Positions 1 to 8,733 of a DNA stretch of 64,000 bases are shown one piece after another. The DNA lies in contig CAYYKD010000008.1 of the NCBI GenBank assembly GCA_964471825.1, forward strand, positions 58,024 to 122,023, written 5' to 3'. Every line of letters starts with the position of its first letter. The stretch's first letter is position 1. The translations under genes and the position numbers were made by a program. The notes under the pieces were generated by a model. That model searched no databases, had not been told where the DNA came from, and saw only the letters and a list, made by a program, of their open reading frames with translations. This stretch comes from CAYYKD01 sp964471825 (lineage in GTDB: Bacteria; Spirochaetota; GWE2-31-10; CAYYKD01).

Positions 1-337
1 AGATTCACCATTGATAGAGACATTGGCAGTACTAATTTCGGGTCCGTTAAAATCAGAGCAGAACAAGGAAATTATTTCATGCATTCCACCAAAAACAAGA
101 TTGCTCTCTGCAAAAGTAAAATCAGGAGTTGCCTATTTGAACTTTTCTAAAGAATTTGAGTTTAATCCTTATGGACGAGAGGGTACATATAATCAACTAA
201 AACAGATCGTATTTACTGCGACCCAGTTCCCTACTGTAAAGGCGGTAAAGATACTTATTGAGGGTAAAGAAAAGGTTTATATAGGTGGTGAGGGAATTAT
301 GATAAATAAACTGTTAACAAGAGATGATTTTTCTTGA
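1..337 (+). CDS. GerMN-domain protein, 5' end outside window
   Basis: Partial gene: the reading frame is open to the first base of the window, so the TTG at 11 is probably internal. The visible ~111 residues are the C-terminal part of a GerMN domain (the fold first named in the spore-germination protein GerM, also found in many non-sporulating bacteria, usually in exported lipoproteins). Supporting motifs are the LISGP turn near the start, IPPKTRLLSAKV, the GVAYLNFS strand and the late KAVKILIEG strand. The function of GerMN domains is not well established; peptidoglycan or envelope roles are usually suggested. The -35 box of the tRNA promoter overlaps the stop codon. No signal peptide can be judged because the N-terminus is missing. 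Confidence 0.75.
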   Translation, partial: DSPLIETLAVLISGPLKSEQNKEIISCIPPKTRLLSAKVKSGVAYLNFSKEFEFNPYGREGTYNQLKQIVFTATQFPTVKAVKILIEGKEKVYIGGEGIMINKLLTRDDFS

Positions 338-362
338 CATTATCAGATAAATAATATATAAG
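334..362 (+). promoter_or_regulatory. Sigma-70 promoter of the CAT-anticodon tRNA
   Basis: TTGACA at 334-339 and TATAAG at 357-362 are separated by exactly 17 bases. The predicted start falls about 8 bases before the tRNA. The -35 box overlaps the stop codon of the upstream gene. Confidence 0.75.
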
Positions 363-376
363 TTTTTTTAAATTAT

Positions 377-450
377 GGCGAAGTAGCTTAGCTGGTTATA
401 GCGCTCGGCTCATAACCGAGAGGTCACTGGTTCGAGTCCAGTCTTCGCTA
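377..450 (+). tRNA. tRNA with CAT anticodon, elongator Met or Ile2
   Basis: A 74-base cloverleaf can be drawn by eye. The acceptor stem GGCGAAG pairs with CTTCGCT and the discriminator is A450. The anticodon stem CTCGG/CCGAG holds loop CTCATAA, anticodon CAT. The T-arm is ACTGG-TTCGAGT-CCAGT. CCA is not encoded. Initiator tRNA is unlikely because the anticodon stem lacks the run of three G:C pairs and the 1:72 position pairs (G:U). A CAT anticodon can also belong to tRNA-Ile2, whose C34 is modified to lysidine, and the T-arm is compatible with that. The identity is therefore left open between Met and Ile. Confidence 0.9.
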
Positions 451-463
451 ATATTTATCTACC

Positions 464-583
464 GGGGGCTGTCTAAAAAGATGAATTCTCACACGGCACT
501 CACATAGTATAATGGAGAAACCAAAATAATGGTAAATGTCTACTTATTCTATATGAGTTCCGTGCGGAACTTTTTGGACACCC
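464..583. repeat. MITE-like inverted repeat
   Basis: About 120 bases with imperfect terminal inverted repeats. The left end GGGGGCTGTCTAAAAAG matches the reverse complement of the right end, GGGTGTCCAAAAAG. The match continues inwards (CACACGGCACTCACATAG against GCACGGAACTCATATAG). No gene lies inside. The ends resemble those of several insertion-sequence families, so this is probably a non-autonomous element. No clear target-site duplication is seen. The transcript would also fold into a long hairpin between the tRNA and dnaG. Confidence 0.55.
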
Positions 584-690
584 TTTTTTTTGTCATTTCA
601 TAAAATTTATGAAAAATGTTGTTTTTTTTATATTCCGGTATTAAATTGTACAAATTGAGAGTATGACTTTCATTTTCGGAGGATTTCTGT

Positions 691-2610
691 TTGAATATCT
701 CAAAGGACTTAATACAGGAAATAAAATCCAGAAATGACATAGTAGAAATTGTAAGTGAAAAAGTCACCTCACTCAAAAGGACCGGAGGAAGCTGGACAGG
801 TCTATGCCCATTTCATCAGGATAAGAAACCCTCATTTAGTGTCTCACCGGCTCATGGAATTTATAAATGCTTTGCATGTGGCGAGTCCGGTGATCTAATC
901 AAGTTTGTTGAGAAAACAGAGGGACTTGAGTTTATTGACGCCGTTAAGTATCTTGCAAAGAGAGTTGGTATTGTAATTGAGGACTCTAAATTTAAAGGTG
1001 ATGAAAATTCTGACTATAATAGAAGAGAGAAGTTGGCTGTATTTAATTCTAGAATTGTAAAATACTTCAAACATTATCTAACAGAAAGGCCGGAGGGTAA
1101 AATACCTTATTCATATTTATTAGATCGAGGACTAACTAGAGAGACGATAGATAAATTTAATCTTGGGTTTTCTCCGCCGGACAGGGGTAAATTTTTTGAT
1201 TTTCTCACAAAGAAAGGGTTTACTAAAGAATTCCTACTTACAACGGGGCTTTTTTCTAATAACTATGAAAAAGTAAGAGCTATGTTCTTTAATAGAATTA
1301 TTTTTCCGATATTTGACCATAGATCGGAATGTGTGGGGTTTGGAGGCAGGGCTCTAGAACCGGAACAGATGCCTAAGTATTTAAATACACCGGAAACGGT
1401 TCTATATAAAAAAAGTAGAATTCTTTATGGAATAGATCTCGCTAAGAAGTCGATTATTGATAATAAGCGTGTGTTTTTAGTAGAAGGTTATATGGATGTA
1501 ATAGCCATGAACCAGAATGGGGTAACAAATACTGTTGCACCATGCGGCACAGCAGTAACAAAAGAGCAGATTAGTATTTTGGCAAAATATGCTGATGAGA
1601 TAGTTGTATTACTTGATAATGATGCTGCCGGGGTAAAAGGGGGTATTAAGGCTGTTAGAGAGTCGGTTAATACTGCCGTTAAGATATCTGTAATGCGACT
1701 CGAAGGTGCAAAAGACCCGGATGAGTTTTTTTTAAAGCACGGCATTGATGAATTTAACAGGCTTGTTGAAAAGAGAGTTGAAGGTTTTGAGTTTATGCTT
1801 AATGAAAAAGGGACAGGGATTGATGTTACAGATGTAAGACTTCTATCTGAGACGATAAACTTTTTCTTTGACTTTATTAGAAATTGGGAAAATGAGATTA
1901 TTCAGAATGGTCTTGTTATGAAGTTGGCTGATAGACTGAATGTTGATAAGAGGTCGCTTGCTGGAGATTTTTTGAGGTATAAAAAGAAAGCCTCATATTC
2001 ATCTACCTATTCATCCTCCTATGAAGTCCCGGTAAAATCAACAGTAGGTGATAGAGATTTTATTCAAGACTCAAATAAAGATATAAATAAAGACTTAAAT
2101 AAAGATGAAATTATTCCGAAACAGACCTATAATTTTGATAAACAATTTAAAAGAGAGGCGGAATTAATAATTATTTTATCAAGACTCAGTTCTACAAAGG
2201 ATGTTGTTTTGAGAGCATCTCTTAGGGACGAGTGTTTTGTTAATGATGTAAATAGAGAACTCTATAATTATGTTATAAGTGAAAAATATTTACCGGAAAA
2301 CAAAAATTTTATGGACTATATAGCCGATAATACCGTAAGAGATTATTATGCTTCAGGAATATTTTCCGGTGAGCTTGATATTGAGGATGAGAATTTACTG
2401 CTGAATATATGCGTTGATAGGATTGCTGATTTAAAGAAAAAGCACCTTGAAAGACAAAGCAAGGAGATAAGCAGTAAGATAAAACTTGGGATTTTTTACA
2501 AGGATAATGAACTTGTAAAGAGGATGCAGGAAGAAAAGTCAATTGTAATTGGGGAAATTTTGAAACTTAATAAACTACAGGAGTTAAAAAATTCATGGAA
2601 AACTTATTAG
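691..2610 (+). CDS. dnaG: DNA primase DnaG
   Basis: Synthesises RNA primers at the replication fork, acting with the DnaB helicase. The 639 residues are within the family's usual length. The N-terminal CHC2 zinc finger is complete, with ligands C39, H42, C60 and C63. The central RNA-polymerase/TOPRIM core shows VEGYMD (catalytic Glu at residue 265) and LLDNDAAG about 50 residues later. The C-terminal third should bind DnaB. The start is TTG at 691, supported by CGGAGGA at 678-684. The 3' end overlaps rpoD by 16 bases, so the two are translationally coupled in a macromolecular-synthesis-type operon with uvrC following. Confidence 0.96.
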   Translation: MNISKDLIQEIKSRNDIVEIVSEKVTSLKRTGGSWTGLCPFHQDKKPSFSVSPAHGIYKCFACGESGDLIKFVEKTEGLEFIDAVKYLAKRVGIVIEDSKFKGDENSDYNRREKLAVFNSRIVKYFKHYLTERPEGKIPYSYLLDRGLTRETIDKFNLGFSPPDRGKFFDFLTKKGFTKEFLLTTGLFSNNYEKVRAMFFNRIIFPIFDHRSECVGFGGRALEPEQMPKYLNTPETVLYKKSRILYGIDLAKKSIIDNKRVFLVEGYMDVIAMNQNGVTNTVAPCGTAVTKEQISILAKYADEIVVLLDNDAAGVKGGIKAVRESVNTAVKISVMRLEGAKDPDEFFLKHGIDEFNRLVEKRVEGFEFMLNEKGTGIDVTDVRLLSETINFFFDFIRNWENEIIQNGLVMKLADRLNVDKRSLAGDFLRYKKKASYSSTYSSSYEVPVKSTVGDRDFIQDSNKDINKDLNKDEIIPKQTYNFDKQFKREAELIIILSRLSSTKDVVLRASLRDECFVNDVNRELYNYVISEKYLPENKNFMDYIADNTVRDYYASGIFSGELDIEDENLLLNICVDRIADLKKKHLERQSKEISSKIKLGIFYKDNELVKRMQEEKSIVIGEILKLNKLQELKNSWKTY

Positions 2611-4382
2611 ATTATCCTGAAATTAAAAATTTATTGGAGACAGGCAAAAAAACAGGGCTTGTTACAATAGATGAGATGAATAAATACATCCCTTCAGAAA
2701 TTATAAACAATGAAAGGATAGATGAGGTTTTTGTAATCCTCGAACAGAATAATATTAAAATTCAGGAAGAGGATGTTGAGAATATTGAAGATGATTCGTT
2801 TCTGAAGAACAAACCGGAAGCCGAAGTTATATACAAACAGGCTAAGGATACATCTAAGAAGGTTGTACATACAGGTAATGCTTCAATAGATGATCCAATA
2901 CGAATCTATCTAAGAGAGATTGGACGGGTTGATCTTCTGAATGCTGAACATGAGGTAGATCTTGCAAAGAAGATTGAGAAAGGCGAGAAAATGATCCATG
3001 AGTCAATAAAGAAACTTGGTATACCAATCATTGAGTTTAACAATATACTTGAAAAGATCACTGTTGAACCAATCGATATGGATAAGAATATTGTGACTAT
3101 CAGATCTGACTCTCGAGAGTATTCATCAGAGAAAAAAAGAATTAAAAGTAAGTATAAAGATATTCTACAAGACTATATGAAAAAGACATTGGCATTCAAA
3201 ACATTGATAACAAAACACAAGGACTCAAGATCTGAAAAAGAACGAGTATCAATTAGAAAGGAAATCGATAAGGTTAAAGATGAGGCATTTGCAATAATGT
3301 TTAGTCATGAAGTTGATAACCAGGATATAATAAGAATTGCTGAGGAAGTAGTAAAAGTAGTAGAAAGTGTTCGGGAAACTGAAGCAACTAATACAAGGAT
3401 TCTAAAAAAATTGCATTTTAGTAATGCTGCACAACTAAAAGTATTGAGCAAGGAAGTTGAAAGCGGAGAAAATGCAGCAGCGATTGAAAACTCACATAGC
3501 TTGAGTATAGACAAACTTAAAGAACTGATTAAAAAGTTTAAAACTAACGATGTTACGCTTAAGCAGATTGAATTCAAGTATGATAACACACTTGAAGAGA
3601 TTAAGGAATATGGAAATGATGTCTCTAAGGGACTTGCTATGGTTAAGTCAGCAAAAGATAAACTTGTAAAGGCAAATCTAAGACTTGTTGTATCAATAGC
3701 AAAGAAATATACAAACAGAGGACTTCATTTTTTTGACCTTGTTCAGGAAGGAAACATAGGACTAATTAAGGCTGTTGACAAATTTGAATATCGAAAGGGC
3801 TATAAATTTTCAACCTATGCAACATGGTGGATCAGACAGGCAATAACAAGATCAATAAGCGATCAGGCAAGAACTATCCGTGTGCCTGTTCATATGATTG
3901 AGCAGATAAATAAGGTGCTTAGAGAAACCCGTCAGTTGCTACAGCGGCTTGGTCGAGAACCATCAGATGAGGAGATCGCTAAAGAGCTGGGTTGGTCGGT
4001 CGGTAAGGTTAAGGCTGTAAAGAATGTTGCAAGAGAACCTGTTAGTCTTGAGACTCCGATAGGAGAAGAAGATGATAGTGTTCTCGGTGAATTTATAGAG
4101 GATAAAGGGTTTGAAAACCCTGCAAGTTTTGCTGCCTTTAAAGATTTGCAGGAGCAGTTATCCCTTGTTATTAGAACTCTCACAAAGAAAGAGCAGGATG
4201 TATTGAAAATGCGATATGGCCTTGACGATGGCTATTCTTTGACACTAGAGCAGGTTGGATATATTTTTAATGTAACTCGTGAGCGTATACGACAGATCGA
4301 GGCAAAGGCATTAAGAAAACTAAGACACCCTGTCAGACTAAGAAAACTTAAAGACCATCTCGATGATTTCCAAAGAGAATAG
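2595..4382 (+). CDS. rpoD: RNA polymerase primary sigma factor
   Basis: Housekeeping sigma-70 factor of 595 residues, which directs RNA polymerase to TTGACA/TATAAT promoters. Region 1.2 begins near residue 97 (DPIRIYLREIGRVDLL). A long acidic/lysine-rich non-conserved region follows. Region 2 is around residues 355-430 (NLRLVVSIAKKY, GLIKAVDKFEYRKGYKFSTYA, WWIRQAITR), region 3 comes after it, and region 4 is near residues 530-590 with the helix-turn-helix TLEQVGYIFNVTRERIRQIE. The start overlaps the end of dnaG, and uvrC follows 13 bases after the stop. The many canonical promoters in this window fit such a factor. Confidence 0.97.
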   Translation: MENLLDYPEIKNLLETGKKTGLVTIDEMNKYIPSEIINNERIDEVFVILEQNNIKIQEEDVENIEDDSFLKNKPEAEVIYKQAKDTSKKVVHTGNASIDDPIRIYLREIGRVDLLNAEHEVDLAKKIEKGEKMIHESIKKLGIPIIEFNNILEKITVEPIDMDKNIVTIRSDSREYSSEKKRIKSKYKDILQDYMKKTLAFKTLITKHKDSRSEKERVSIRKEIDKVKDEAFAIMFSHEVDNQDIIRIAEEVVKVVESVRETEATNTRILKKLHFSNAAQLKVLSKEVESGENAAAIENSHSLSIDKLKELIKKFKTNDVTLKQIEFKYDNTLEEIKEYGNDVSKGLAMVKSAKDKLVKANLRLVVSIAKKYTNRGLHFFDLVQEGNIGLIKAVDKFEYRKGYKFSTYATWWIRQAITRSISDQARTIRVPVHMIEQINKVLRETRQLLQRLGREPSDEEIAKELGWSVGKVKAVKNVAREPVSLETPIGEEDDSVLGEFIEDKGFENPASFAAFKDLQEQLSLVIRTLTKKEQDVLKMRYGLDDGYSLTLEQVGYIFNVTRERIRQIEAKALRKLRHPVRLRKLKDHLDDFQRE

Positions 4383-4395
4383 ACAGATTCGATAG

Positions 4396-6234
4396 ATGAA
4401 AGAATTAACTGACAGCCTTCCAAAACTGCCCGGTGTATATATTTTTAAGGATGCGTCCGGCAAAATAATATATATCGGGAAGGCAAAGATACTCTACAAT
4501 CGTGTAAGGTCATATTTTCTAGATAACAGGGACATTAAAACTGCTGCTTTAGTCAAGAAGATAGCTGACCTAGAGTATTTTGTAACAAATTCAGAAGTTG
4601 AAGCATTAATTCTAGAAAATAATCTGATAAAAAAACACACCCCGCAGTATAATATAAGTTTGAAGGATTCTAAAACTTATCCCTATATTAAAATAACAAA
4701 GGAAACGATCCCGCTTGTAATAAAGTCGAGGGAAACTAAAAACCATAGAGATGAATATTTTGGTCCATATTTAGATAGTGATTTTATAGTAGCTACACGG
4801 AAGATTTTTAAAAAAATACTAAAACTTAGATCATGCAGACAGGTACTTAAACCGCCATTTAATAAAACGCCATGTCTTAATTACCATATCAATCAATGCT
4901 CTGCTCCATGTGCAGGGAAGATAACACCTGAGGATTATTCTAAATCTGTTGATTTGGCAAGAGAGTTTTTAAAGAATAATTATAATAAAATTTTGGACAT
5001 TCTAACTGAGAGGATGAATAAATATTCATTGAATATGGAATACGAGGCAGCAGCCAAAATTAGAGATCAGATTAAAATTATTGAGTCAGCTCAAGTATAT
5101 CAGATTGCTGAAAATCAGCATGCCAAGGATACTGATTATATAGGAGTTATGAATGATTTTAATAGTGCGGTTGTCTCTGTAATTTCTCTTAGGTCCGGTA
5201 ACTTGATTGATAAAAAAAGTTTTTATATTCAACGAGTATTGAAATATGAAGAACTTTTGCCGGATTTTATTAAGACATTCTATATGGATAGGGATGATAT
5301 ACCCGGACGAATTGTAATTGAATATCAACCAACAATACCGGAGGATAGAACTAAAGGTGAAATAGAGTGTGATGAGATAGAATCAGAGTTAATAAATATA
5401 GAAACTGCGATTTATCAAAACAGGAATATGAAGGTAAAGATGGTTCAACCAAGTAGTTTAACCGATAGAAGACTTCTTAAACTCGCAAAAGAGAATAGTG
5501 AAATTATCTTCGAGGAGCAGAATTTTCGTTCAGATAAGATCCATCTATTAAGGGATGTTAAAAAAACACTTGGATTAAATAAGTTGCCCGTAATAATTGA
5601 GGGATTCGATGTCGCAACACTTGATGGACAATCAAATGTCGGTGCAATGGTTAGATTCAAAAATGGAATTCCCGATAAAGAGGGATATAGAAAGTTCAAT
5701 ATTAAAGGAGATGGACATCCGGACGACTATAAGATGATGGAGGAGATGATAGCACGGCGTTATCAGCGACTTCTCAATGAAAAATCAGAACTACCGGATT
5801 TGATCTTAGTTGATGGCGGAAAGGGTCAGCTTGGGGTTGCAGTGAAAATGATGAAAGCACTTTCGCTTGATATAGAGATAATAGGGCTTGCAAAAAAGAA
5901 TGAGATCATATATAGGGCCGGAAAAAAAACGCCGATTATTCTAGAGCAGAGATCTCCTGTCTTACGGCTAATTCAGAGAGTAAGAGATGAGTCGCATAGA
6001 TTCAGCAATATTTCGCTAAAAAAACTTCTTAAAAACAAACAGTTGGTTTCTAAATTGGAAGAAATAGAGGGGATAGGAAAAATTAAGGCTAAAAAACTCT
6101 TGCATGAATTTGGATCGTTTAAAAAAATGAACGAAGAAAATATATCAACTCTAAAATCAAAACTAGAAAAATTAAAATGGTTGAGCAGTAAGGAAATTGA
6201 ACGAATATGTCATTATTTTGGGAAATCAATATAA
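4396..6234 (+). CDS. uvrC: Excinuclease ABC subunit C
   Basis: Nuclease of the UvrABC nucleotide-excision repair system; it makes the 3' and 5' incisions around a lesion bound by UvrB. The 612 residues match the family. The N-terminal GIY-YIG nuclease domain shows LPGVYIFKDASGKIIYIGKA at residues 9-28. Four cysteines lie around residues 150-170. The UVR (UvrB-binding) motif lies around residues 200-230, followed by the RNase-H-like 5' nuclease domain (GFDVATLDGQSNVGAMV, LILVDGGKGQL). Helix-hairpin-helix motifs end the protein (EEIEGIGKIKAKKLLHEFG). It is the last gene of the dnaG-rpoD-uvrC unit. Confidence 0.96.
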   Translation: MKELTDSLPKLPGVYIFKDASGKIIYIGKAKILYNRVRSYFLDNRDIKTAALVKKIADLEYFVTNSEVEALILENNLIKKHTPQYNISLKDSKTYPYIKITKETIPLVIKSRETKNHRDEYFGPYLDSDFIVATRKIFKKILKLRSCRQVLKPPFNKTPCLNYHINQCSAPCAGKITPEDYSKSVDLAREFLKNNYNKILDILTERMNKYSLNMEYEAAAKIRDQIKIIESAQVYQIAENQHAKDTDYIGVMNDFNSAVVSVISLRSGNLIDKKSFYIQRVLKYEELLPDFIKTFYMDRDDIPGRIVIEYQPTIPEDRTKGEIECDEIESELINIETAIYQNRNMKVKMVQPSSLTDRRLLKLAKENSEIIFEEQNFRSDKIHLLRDVKKTLGLNKLPVIIEGFDVATLDGQSNVGAMVRFKNGIPDKEGYRKFNIKGDGHPDDYKMMEEMIARRYQRLLNEKSELPDLILVDGGKGQLGVAVKMMKALSLDIEIIGLAKKNEIIYRAGKKTPIILEQRSPVLRLIQRVRDESHRFSNISLKKLLKNKQLVSKLEEIEGIGKIKAKKLLHEFGSFKKMNEENISTLKSKLEKLKWLSSKEIERICHYFGKSI

Positions 6235-6298
6235 AATTCACGGAATACGCTAATACTTAAAATATTTACAAAATAATTATAAAATTATAGAATTTTAC

Positions 6299-6327
6299 TT
6301 GATTTTTATTTTTTATTACTTTATAAT
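6299..6327 (+). promoter_or_regulatory. Sigma-70 promoter before the 154-residue orphan gene
   Basis: TTGATT at 6299-6304, 17-base spacer, TATAAT at 6322-6327, in very AT-rich DNA. The start codon lies about 40 bases downstream behind a GGGAG ribosome-binding site. Confidence 0.65.
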
Positions 6328-6368
6328 TTATAAATATAAAAAAACTTTATTTACAAAAGGGAGCTGTT

Positions 6369-6833
6369 ATGTCTGATATTTATATGGAACTACATGAAGC
6401 TATTGCTGAGAACTCTTTAAACAAGTGTTTAAGTGATTATTTTACAAAGAGACGGATTGACAGAACTAAAATTTCTTCAGAAAAAAAGAAAGAATCTTTT
6501 GAAGAAGAATTTGGTATGATACACCATGCAACAACAAGTACCTATACTTATAATAATATTTTTGAAAACATTGCAGATGTTAAGAAAGATATTAAGAGTT
6601 TAAATGATGTTAGCTATGGAAATGTGATAGCATTTTTAAAAGATAGCTTTCAAGATGAGGGTATGTATAAATCAAACTATGTTGCATATAGATCATCCGG
6701 CAAATCTGTTAAAGAATCTTATGAAGATGCATTGAAGAATTTTACTTCTCTTGTTGCTAACCTTAATGATGGAATTATGAATGGAAATTTTGCAGCATTG
6801 AGTACTTTTATTGAGAAATTCAGATTTAAATAG
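6369..6833 (+). CDS. Small orphan protein, function unknown
   Basis: 154 residues and not recognised. It has no signal peptide, membrane segment or known catalytic motif; it is soluble, mostly helical in appearance and rich in Lys, Asn and Ser. A charged segment (SSEKKKESFEEEF) lies near residues 36-48. The gene is monocistronic. A near-consensus promoter and a good GGGAG ribosome-binding site six bases before ATG suggest it is well expressed. The next structured element downstream is the hairpin at 6997. Strong promoter and codon use like its neighbours support it as a real gene. Confidence 0.7.
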   Translation: MSDIYMELHEAIAENSLNKCLSDYFTKRRIDRTKISSEKKKESFEEEFGMIHHATTSTYTYNNIFENIADVKKDIKSLNDVSYGNVIAFLKDSFQDEGMYKSNYVAYRSSGKSVKESYEDALKNFTSLVANLNDGIMNGNFAALSTFIEKFRFK

Positions 6834-7031
6834 TTATACGACATAAACTAAACATTAACTAAAATGTAGATGATGGTGACCTAAAGGATATTATCAAGAG
6901 TATATCAATATAACATTTTAGAAACCTATTTGCGGATATAGGATATGGATTTAAGATGCCAGAATATTGTATTGTTTTCGATAACTATGTGAGTAGTGCC
7001 GTTCGAAGGAGCGGCATTATTATTTATAGAA
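6834..7031. other. Intergenic stretch, no gene seen
   Basis: About 200 bases between the orphan gene and the transposase remnant. No open frame with a ribosome-binding site was found. The only structure noticed is the hairpin at 6997-7016. Confidence 0.5.
6997..7026 (+). terminator. Rho-independent terminator-like hairpin
   Basis: TGCCGTTC-GAAG-GAGCGGCA forms an 8-bp stem (one G:U pair) with a 4-base loop at 6997-7016, followed by TTATTATTTAT. It resembles the hairpin after the gap gene (17311). The U-tract is interrupted. Confidence 0.55.
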
Positions 7032-7241
7032 TTACCCTATAAATTGAATTACTATCTGAAACTCATCTTGAAGGATTATAAAGTTTTCGATAACAATGTT
7101 AAATTTTATTATTGCTTCTTCCATAATTTCCATAAACAGGGATTGCGTTTCCTCTGAGCAGAGTTGTTTTGCTGTTTCCGGTACAAGGCTTGATTTTACA
7201 AAATATGTTCCACCTTCTATTTTTTCGCGGTTTTTTCTCAT
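7032..7241 (-). pseudogene. Truncated REP-associated transposase-family remnant
   Basis: About 69 residues from ATG at 7241 (good GAGGAG ribosome-binding site upstream) that match the first half of the intact gene at 61484-61963 almost residue for residue (MRKNREKIEGGTYFV, ENFIIL, DEFQIVIQ). Homology ends at a stop right after the DEFQIVIQ block, so the second half is missing. Like the full copy, it has DEFQ where the HUH nuclease motif should be. This is a dead partial copy of a multicopy family in the genome. Confidence 0.8.
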
Positions 7242-7281
7242 GGTCTCTCCTCGTTTTATTTTGAAGTTTGTCACTTTTTAA

Positions 7282-7713
7282 TCATCCAGAGTTAATTAAG
7301 CAATATGCTATTTGTTTAAAAATGTTAAAAATAATTAAATACAAATTACTAAAATCAATTATTACGGATTATTACGGATTTTTTATTTGCAAAAAAAAAA
7401 AAAATCAGATACAATATTAAAATATTAATTTGTTATTAAAGAAGAGGCTCTTAGAAAAATCATTATTTTTGCCGGATTAGGAACAGATGGGTCGAGTATA
7501 TGACCAAGTACAATGCTGTTAGGTGAGTACATTTGACAAAAAAGAATGTTCTGCTATCGAACACATCAAGTATGACACTTGTTTTTGATACTATAAAAAA
7601 TAACGATGAGATTTCGATTTAACGAAATTTAGCAGGGTCCTCTATAATCTGTAGTTTTTATGCAGATGTTAATAAGAGATTTATATAAATAAACAAGATT
7701 AGGGAGTATTTAA
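7282..7713. other. Intergenic stretch, no gene seen
   Basis: About 430 AT-rich bases before the SDR gene. Visible features are a short direct repeat (ATTACGGATT twice, about 7361-7380), a run of 14 A around 7393, and scattered non-coding sequence. No convincing open frame, tRNA or riboswitch was recognised. Confidence 0.5.
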
Positions 7714-8583
7714 ATGAAATTAGACTCAGTAAAAAATAAAAACTTTGTGATAACAGGTGGCGGAACTGGATTAGGTAAAGAAATGGCAAAAATCCTTCTT
7801 GAAAATAAAGCTAATGTAGCAATTATCGGTAGAAGACTTGAGCCACTAACAAAATTTGCTTCAGAGTTTGAATCACAAAAGAAAAAGGGTGGAAAACTAT
7901 TTACTATTCAAGGTGACATTTCAACTAAAGAGGGGTGTGAAAAAGTTTTACAGAAAATTAAGACAACACTCGGAAACTATGAGATATTAATTAACAATGC
8001 CGGAGTGTTCTTCTCCGGTAAGTTTGAGGACACAGAGTTCTCTGATATTGATAAAATGCTTGATACAAACTTGAAAGGGTTGATCTATTTTACTAAACTC
8101 TCACTTCCTAATATAAGAGCCGCAAAAAAACCAGCGATCATAAATATATCATCTATTGCCGGTAAAGTCGGCATGCCTTTTATGACTATCTATTCTACTA
8201 CGAAGTTTGCTGTAGCTGGCTTTACTGAAGCCCTTAGACGAGAGCTTGTAGATCAGGTTAAAGTAATTGGAGTCTATCCCTCAGGAATCTCTACAGGTTT
8301 CATGGGCGAAGCACAATCAAAATTACAAAAGAGTAAATTTAAATTTGATAAACCAGATAATGTAGCTTTAAGAATAATTGAAGGATTTGTTAAAGGTGAG
8401 GATGAAATTATCATAGGAGATCATTCAAAAAGTACTGTTTTTTGGAATACAGCAAATAAAAAAACGGTTGATAATTCATTCAGAAAAATGAAGACAAAGA
8501 TTATGAGTGCCGTCAATGGAGCTAGTTCTGAAAAAGAAAAGATTTTTCCGGTAGACAAGAAAGTTTTTAAGTCGAACAAATAA
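7714..8583 (+). CDS. Short-chain dehydrogenase/reductase
   Basis: Classical SDR enzyme of 289 residues using NAD(P) to oxidise or reduce an unidentified substrate. The cofactor motif TGGGTGLG lies near residues 14-21 and an Arg pair (GRR) follows the second strand, which often favours NADPH. NNAG is near residue 93, NISSIAG near 145, and the catalytic YSTTK has Tyr160 and Lys164. A lysine-rich tail of about 40 residues follows the Rossmann core. The gene stands alone, with a weak GGGAG ribosome-binding site. The substrate cannot be told from sequence. Confidence 0.88.
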   Translation: MKLDSVKNKNFVITGGGTGLGKEMAKILLENKANVAIIGRRLEPLTKFASEFESQKKKGGKLFTIQGDISTKEGCEKVLQKIKTTLGNYEILINNAGVFFSGKFEDTEFSDIDKMLDTNLKGLIYFTKLSLPNIRAAKKPAIINISSIAGKVGMPFMTIYSTTKFAVAGFTEALRRELVDQVKVIGVYPSGISTGFMGEAQSKLQKSKFKFDKPDNVALRIIEGFVKGEDEIIIGDHSKSTVFWNTANKKTVDNSFRKMKTKIMSAVNGASSEKEKIFPVDKKVFKSNK

Positions 8584-8733
8584 CTTAATTAAAAACTCAT
8601 ACATTATTTAGAATATTTAACTATGCTATAATTGTAGATTTATTCTGAAAAGATATATTAACTGACATAAATTTTAACACCGTCAATTAAAAATGGCGAT
8701 TTTGATAATTTAATCATTTAGGTTGTAAAAAAG

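Noticed and set aside
7282..7713. Possible riboswitch or small RNA before the SDR gene
   Set aside because: No conserved riboswitch core or stable multi-stem structure could be drawn; only a short direct repeat and an A run were seen.
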